A stretch of 8,357 nt of DNA from Treponema sp. Lineage in GTDB: Bacteria > Spirochaetota > Spirochaetia > Treponematales > Treponemataceae. The stretch spans positions 1-8,357 of the forward strand of contig JAEDJA010000047.1 of assembly GCA_016296575.1 (NCBI GenBank). The letters are read 5' to 3'. The translations under genes and the position numbers were made by a program. Under the pieces are notes generated by a model that was given only the letters and a program-made list of their open reading frames with translations, was not told the DNA's origin and did no database searches. Of the stretch, positions 5,805-8,357 are shown piece by piece; within the stretch, counting starts at the first letter, position 1, and each line of letters begins with the position of its first letter.

Positions 5805-5897
5805 TTAGGCACCAAAAATAGCACCTATAAGAGCACCCAAAAAACCCACCAGTGCCGTAAGACACTCCTTTAATACCGTTTTTCTTCCGTCAGTCAT
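5805..5897 (-). CDS. 30-aa single-pass membrane peptide
   Basis: This is a short gene encoding 30 residues. A polar, basic N-terminus (MTDGRKTVLKEC) is followed by an uninterrupted hydrophobic helix LTALVGFLGALIGAIFGA (13-30) that runs to the C-terminus. Glycines at three- to four-residue steps (G18, G21, G25, G29) include GxxxG-type spacing, typical of helices that pack together in membranes. AGGGGG lies 7 nt before ATG 5897, the same unusual RBS form as the 201-aa gene. It lies 63 nt downstream of the 201-aa gene, before their shared terminator. TAA is followed directly by TAG. Possible roles are a lysis peptide or holin, a membrane-embedded virion component, or a toxin-like peptide. The first two fit the structural-gene context better. 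No family can be recognised at this length. Confidence 0.72.
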   Translation of the reverse strand: MTDGRKTVLKECLTALVGFLGALIGAIFGA

Positions 5898-5959
5898 TTT
5901 TTAACCCCCTAGTTGCTTTGACTTGCTGTTTGTAATATTTCTATTTTTCCCAGTGCTTT

Positions 5960-6565
5960 TTAAGCCACAGAAATAGAAATATAATCGCTGGCAGAAGCAA
6001 CCTTGTTTGAACCACGTTTGTCAAGGAAGTAAACATAAGCGTCTACAGTTCCGTTTTCAAAAGTGATTTTACTTTCAACGGTAAGTGCAGTTGCTTTTGC
6101 TTCCAAAACTTCGACAAGCCCTGTGGCTTCCTGTACGAGAACCGCAATCAACTTTGCGTTTTCAGTAAAGTTTGTAGCGGTTGGTGCAGTCCAAGTGATT
6201 GTGACTTTACCACTTGTTGCCTGTCCGGTTTCGCCTGCAACCTTCTGCAGTCCGCCTTTTGACACGAGCAAGTTAGGCTTTGAGAAAGTTCCGCCTGCAA
6301 TCTGCATTTTGTTAGCCTGTATGATTGCGTTACGCACAGACTGGCCGGCAGTGTTGAGTGCAGAAAGATATTTAATCTGGTCTGCGAACAGTGCCACAAA
6401 ACTTGTCATTTCTGCAAAAGCAGTTCTGACTGTTTTCTGTGCCTGTGTGTTTGGATTTGACGGTTTTGTGTAGGTTCTGATTGTGCTCTTGTTTTTCCAC
6501 TTTGCACCAACAGTCTGTCCTACCTTACCTTCCCAATTTGCTTTGAGCAAGTTCATTTTTCCCAT
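5960..6565 (-). CDS. DUF6266-family protein, candidate major structural protein (201 aa)
   Basis: This 201-aa protein matches the architecture I know from DUF6266. Its N-terminus has GKVGQTVGAKWKNKSTIRTY (13-32), then N-P-N-T (37-40), Q43, R47 and F50. A helical region (50-88) with conserved-looking small residues follows, then a beta domain with KVTITW, AKLIAVLVQE, GTVDAYVYFLDKRGSNKVASASDYISI (strands from about 119 to the end). It is rich in Ala/Thr and lacks Cys, and the gene is visibly more GC-rich than its neighbours, a pattern fitting strong expression. AGGGGG lies 9 nt before ATG 6565 and a near-consensus promoter lies upstream. The basic N-terminal arm plus beta domain and probable high expression make it the best candidate for a major coat protein. 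DUF6266 has no established function, so the coat role is a hypothesis. Confidence 0.75.
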   Translation of the reverse strand: MGKMNLLKANWEGKVGQTVGAKWKNKSTIRTYTKPSNPNTQAQKTVRTAFAEMTSFVALFADQIKYLSALNTAGQSVRNAIIQANKMQIAGGTFSKPNLLVSKGGLQKVAGETGQATSGKVTITWTAPTATNFTENAKLIAVLVQEATGLVEVLEAKATALTVESKITFENGTVDAYVYFLDKRGSNKVASASDYISISVA

Positions 6566-6591
6566 AGGATTTTACCCCCTGTTGTTTTTTT

Positions 6592-6637
6592 TATCGGTTG
6601 TAACAGTTTTTAATATATTTACTGACTACCGATTGAT
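6592..6637 (-). promoter_or_regulatory. Structured 5' leader of the 201-aa gene
   Basis: The leader of about 70 nt between the promoter start and ATG 6565 contains ATCGGT and ACCGAT as the two arms of a larger fold, with partial internal pairing through AGT and ACT. It could stabilise the mRNA of a highly expressed gene. The pairing is imperfect and I cannot compute its stability. Confidence 0.35.
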
Positions 6638-6643
6638 AGTTTT

Positions 6644-6672
6644 AATGTATTTTATTTATTTTCATTTGTCAA
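6644..6672 (-). promoter_or_regulatory. Strong promoter of the 201-aa gene
   Basis: On the minus strand, consensus TTGACA (6672-6667), a 17-nt A-rich spacer and TACATT (6649-6644) predict a start near 6637. It sits immediately downstream of the bidirectional terminator, so the 201-aa gene and the membrane peptide form an independent, probably high-level transcription unit. Confidence 0.8.
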
Positions 6673-6690
6673 TATTTTGTTTTTTTAGAT

Positions 6691-6743
6691 AAAAAAAATG
6701 CGGTGATGTAGTCTGCGTAGCAGTCTACATATCCGCATTTTTT
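6691..6743. terminator. Bidirectional terminator with GTA triloop, after the 143-aa gene
   Basis: This is a long hairpin. An 11-bp outer stem (AAAAAATGCGG/CCGCATTTTTT) is followed by a 2-nt symmetric internal loop, then ATGTAG/CTACAT, a T-T mismatch, and CTGC/GCAG closing a GTA loop (6717-6719). T-runs follow on both strands. The layered stem with symmetric mismatches and a GTA loop recalls the two end hairpins. Confidence 0.87.
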
Positions 6744-6794
6744 GTCTGATGTGTTTTTTTTATGTTTTTATTTTGTTTGTTTTGTGAAATGTTC

Positions 6795-6815
6795 AAAACT
6801 CAGTGAGTTTTTTTT
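6795..6815 (+). terminator. Short terminator-like hairpin facing plus strand
   Basis: A 7-bp stem AAAACTC/GAGTTTT (6795-6801, 6805-6811) closes a 3-nt loop and is followed by eight T on the plus strand (6808-6815). On the minus strand only four T follow. Together with 3795-3830 it is a second signal positioned to stop plus-strand transcription where no plus-strand gene exists. Confidence 0.45.
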
Positions 6816-6859
6816 ATTGATATTTGTATAAAAGCAGATTTATTAAATTATTTTCTTTG

Positions 6860-7291
6860 TTAATTTACCATTTGGAAAATCTGCCCATATAAAGCAATTT
6901 CTGGATGAGTTCCAAAGAATTGATTATCAAACATAGCAAATGCCTTGACAGTTCCGTCTGAGTTAATTTCTAACGAAACTGGTACTCTACCCGTATTGTC
7001 AGTTTTGTCACCCGATACAATCGCCCTATTGGCCGCCTGTGCCTGTCCTACATTTGGGATTTTAAAAATTGTCTGCCCGATTGCGTCTATATATGGGGTA
7101 CCTTGGAAAAATGCGTTGTAATACTTTACATCGTTAATTTCTACTAAATCAAAATATGAGCCAGGTGCTGACCACAATCTTGTTTTTTTTATGTTTGTTT
7201 TTTCTTCCAGTTTATCAATTCTTACAGTTGCTTCCTGGTCTTTTACTGTCCACTGTACGCCCTGAATATCTATTATTGATACTTTTTCCAT
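6860..7291 (-). CDS. Phage fibre/attachment-like protein, 143 aa
   Basis: The N-terminus MEKVSIIDIQGVQWTVKDQEA, followed by a short coiled-coil-like helix (RIDKLEEKTN, 24-33), resembles a module at the start of some tail-fibre or baseplate-associated proteins of phages of Gram-positive and gut bacteria, where D-I-x-G-x-Q-W-x-x-K-D precedes a coiled coil. The rest (38-143) looks like a compact beta domain rich in aromatic and Gly/Asn residues (YFDLVEINDVKYYNAFFQG, GRVPVSLEINSDGTVKAFAMF), plausible for receptor binding. AAGGAG lies 11 nt before ATG 7291. It starts 26 nt after the 247-aa gene, so they are an operon. No transmembrane segment or signal peptide. The fibre resemblance is by pattern memory, and the function on this element is inferred. 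Confidence 0.6.
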   Translation of the reverse strand: MEKVSIIDIQGVQWTVKDQEATVRIDKLEEKTNIKKTRLWSAPGSYFDLVEINDVKYYNAFFQGTPYIDAIGQTIFKIPNVGQAQAANRAIVSGDKTDNTGRVPVSLEINSDGTVKAFAMFDNQFFGTHPEIALYGQIFQMVN

Positions 7292-7317
7292 ATTATTTTA
7301 CGCTCCTTTTATGTTTT

Positions 7318-8061
7318 TTATTTGCCTATAAATAAGGTATTATTTTGTATTTTGCAATCGTCTTTTTGAAAATACAATATTTCATTTTTTATATAAGGCT
7401 GACTTGTCCATTTCCACCTACTTATATAAAAAACTCCATTTACAATTATGATAAACACTGGATTTGTAATAGACAACCCCTTTATAGCGTATTTTTTGCC
7501 AGCTGGAACTGCCTTAAATGCCCATACTTGAAAATATGCAAAATCAATGTAGTTAAAAATCGATGATAAAATAACGTTATTGCCCTGCCCTGTTATGTCT
7601 GCCTTTGTTATCTGCTCATTTGTAACTATTGCTAAATAGATTATCTGTTTTTGTGTTGCTTCGTTGCCGTTTTCATCTTTAGCAGAGTAAGAAAACTTAT
7701 AGTTTGAGTAATCGAATAGCACAGTATCTATTTTGAGTTTTTCGTCTTCGCTGATAACTTCTTTTAAGTTATCTAGCGAAAACTTGCCGCCTTTCAGTGC
7801 TTTTTTCCAGTGTTTACACAGTGCATTATTTTTATAACAGTTTTTGTCACTGAGTTGGAAATATTGCCACATTTTTTTTACAACTTTGCTTGCTATTCTG
7901 TTAAGTCCGATGAACTCATTTTTTGCTTGAGTTTGCTTACTATTATGCGGAGTATGACTAAAAGGCACAGCTTTAACGCTGAAAAAACCTTTTTCTTCCG
8001 TTCCGTAGGTTTGTCCGAGTTTTCCATTATATCCTGCCTTTAGTATGTTTATTTTTCCCAT
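7318..8061 (-). CDS. Divergent DUF6266-module protein, candidate minor structural protein (247 aa)
   Basis: The first 50 residues align without gaps to those of the 201-aa and 574-aa proteins. GKLGQTYG (13-20), Q43 and F50 are kept, but the W-K-N-K-x-T-I-R core is replaced (TEEKGFFSVK, 21-30) and R47 is Lys. A basic helical region (KVVKKMWQYF, KHWKKALKGGKF) precedes a beta-rich C-terminal half (about 110-247) with aromatic strands. It has three cysteines (75, 82, 236). It is the first gene behind the right terminus. No Shine-Dalgarno precedes ATG 8061, and the consensus -10 TATAAT ends 7 nt before it, as for rep, so the mRNA should be nearly leaderless. No membrane segment is certain, although PVFIIIVNGVFYI (201-213) is very hydrophobic and likely a buried strand. 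Role inferred from the shared module and its operon with the fibre-like gene. Confidence 0.68.
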   Translation of the reverse strand: MGKINILKAGYNGKLGQTYGTEEKGFFSVKAVPFSHTPHNSKQTQAKNEFIGLNRIASKVVKKMWQYFQLSDKNCYKNNALCKHWKKALKGGKFSLDNLKEVISEDEKLKIDTVLFDYSNYKFSYSAKDENGNEATQKQIIYLAIVTNEQITKADITGQGNNVILSSIFNYIDFAYFQVWAFKAVPAGKKYAIKGLSITNPVFIIIVNGVFYISRWKWTSQPYIKNEILYFQKDDCKIQNNTLFIGK

Positions 8062-8068
8062 ACAAAAA

Positions 8069-8097
8069 ATTATATTTTATTCAAAATATAACGTCAA
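8069..8097 (-). promoter_or_regulatory. Promoter of the 247-aa gene with inverted repeat in the spacer
   Basis: On the minus strand TTGACG (8097-8092), 17 nt and TATAAT (8074-8069) form the best promoter in the window. Only 7 nt separate the -10 from ATG 8061, so transcription should begin at or next to the start codon. The spacer and -10 form an inverted repeat TTATATTTT-N4-AAAATATAA (about 8070-8091), a possible operator. Confidence 0.82.
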
Positions 8098-8161
8098 TTA
8101 AAATTATTTTCTTGTTTTTTTTCTTTTTTTAGCAATTTATTTTTTATTTGTTTTGATTTTG

Positions 8162-8213
8162 CGTTTTGCGCGGTAGCGGTTTTTTGCACAATTGCGCGCC
8201 GTAGGTGCGTAAG
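8162..8213. repeat. Iteron-like direct repeats near the right end
   Basis: TTGCGCGGTAG (near 8167-8176) and TTGCGCGCCGTAGG (8192-8205) are imperfect direct repeats, with another TTGCG (near 8159-8163) just before. They lie beside and within the right hairpin and contrast with the AT-rich surroundings. Such repeats are typical of initiator-binding sites at replication origins, but only two good copies are seen. Confidence 0.4.
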
Positions 8214-8224
8214 TGTGCAAAAAA
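8180..8224. other. Right-end hairpin with GTA triloop
   Basis: This is a 45-nt fold-back. The outer stem is 11 bp (TTTTTTGCACA with TGTGCAAAAAA), followed by a single A-G mismatch (8191, 8213). The inner stem is 9 bp (8192-8200 with 8204-8212, two G-T wobbles) and the loop is GTA (8201-8203). It matches the left-end hairpin in total length, inner-stem length, purine-purine interruption and loop sequence, although the stem sequences differ. The conserved shape suggests that a protein or polymerase recognises the structure. Confidence 0.82.
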
Positions 8225-8269
8225 TAAAAAAGAGTTGTTACGGCAGTGGTCGTGTTTGTGGGAGAGATA

Positions 8270-8304
8270 AAGGGCGGGTGCGGGCCGCCCGGACGGACAG
8301 GGGC
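8270..8304. repeat. GC-rich inverted repeats next to the right terminal repeat
   Basis: GGGCGG, CCGCCC and GGGCGG occur in succession (near 8271, 8285 and 8300). The middle copy can therefore pair with either neighbour and form one of two alternative hairpins. The left end lacks this block and has a GCTTAAGC palindrome (54-61) instead, so the two ends are similar but not identical. Confidence 0.6.
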
Positions 8305-8357
8305 GGGGGTGGCGGCAAACAGAGCAGAAAAACGGCAAAAAAAGAAGAGTTTCAGGC
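8303..8357. repeat. Right terminal inverted repeat (55 bp)
   Basis: This is the exact reverse complement of 1-55, ending at the last base of the window. If the ends were joined head to tail they would give a 110-bp perfect palindrome centred on GGC|GCC. If linear, the single strand could anneal its ends into a panhandle. Confidence 0.97.

Noticed and set aside
6063..6473. A 136-codon plus-strand frame antisense to the 201-aa gene, and an 83-codon minus-strand frame in another phase
   Set aside because: The coding strand has a promoter, RBS and a recognisable family. The others are by-products of its higher GC content.
8144..8338. A 64-codon minus-strand open frame across the right terminus
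   Set aside because: It crosses the hairpin, the GC-rich repeats and the terminal repeat, has no ribosome binding site, and the Pro/Arg/His-rich product reflects base composition.
1..8357. Interpretation as an ordinary insertion sequence or transposon
   Set aside because: No DDE transposase or other transposase is seen, and no flanking target duplications can be examined. The gene content (Rep, SSB-like, paralogous structural candidates) fits a replicon better. It cannot be fully excluded without flanks.
1..8357. CRISPR arrays, tRNA, rRNA, riboswitches
   Set aside because: No regularly spaced repeats, cloverleaf or conserved RNA motif was found by reading both strands.

Overview
The window looks like a complete or nearly complete small replicon of 8.36 kb. 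It is bounded by a perfect 55-bp terminal inverted repeat (1-55 and 8303-8357), and every credible gene lies on the minus strand. It is AT-rich, with canonical sigma70-type promoters (TTGACA-N17-TATATT and similar) and mostly strong AGGAG or AGGGGG ribosome binding sites. That points to a low-GC bacterium using Shine-Dalgarno initiation, such as a Firmicute or a Treponema-like spirochaete. It argues against Bacteroidota, whose promoters and initiation differ. The host cannot be named from the sequence alone. There is no integrase, no DNA polymerase, no recognisable packaging ATPase and no rRNA or tRNA.

Read in the direction of transcription (right to left), the layout is as follows. (1) A right terminal region (8062-8357) holds the terminal repeat, GC-rich inverted repeats and a 45-nt hairpin. 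(2) A promoter with a nearly leaderless start drives a 247-aa DUF6266-like protein and a 143-aa protein with a fibre-like N-terminus, ending at a bidirectional terminator. (3) A strong promoter drives a 201-aa DUF6266-like protein, the best candidate for an abundant structural protein, and a 30-aa single-pass membrane peptide, ending at a bidirectional terminator. (4) A 574-aa protein has the same 50-residue N-terminal module fused to a long beta-rich region and has its own terminator. (5) A second nearly leaderless promoter drives a 531-aa HUH-type replication initiator. (6) A promoter with a palindrome in its spacer drives a 134-aa protein resembling phage ssDNA-binding proteins, followed by a terminator. 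(7) A left cluster holds two tandem duplicated small genes, a 103-aa gene and a 224-aa C5-cytosine-methyltransferase-like gene. (8) A left terminal region (1-155) carries a 45-nt hairpin with the same design as the right one, then the terminal repeat.

As a working model, this is an undescribed ssDNA phage or virus-like element. A HUH Rep and an SSB-like protein would replicate it, the end hairpins or inverted repeats would serve as origin or telomere, and the three proteins sharing one N-terminal module would form the particle (major, minor and spike), with the small membrane peptide for lysis or a membrane role and the methyltransferase for protection. HUH Rep plus terminal inverted repeats plus end hairpins recalls the logic of parvoviruses, but in a bacterial setting. 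The Rep assignment, the repeats and the shared module are read directly from sequence. The virion role and the linear topology are inference. The repeat length of exactly 55 equals a common assembly k-mer size, so the contig ends may be assembly-graph boundaries and not physical ends.
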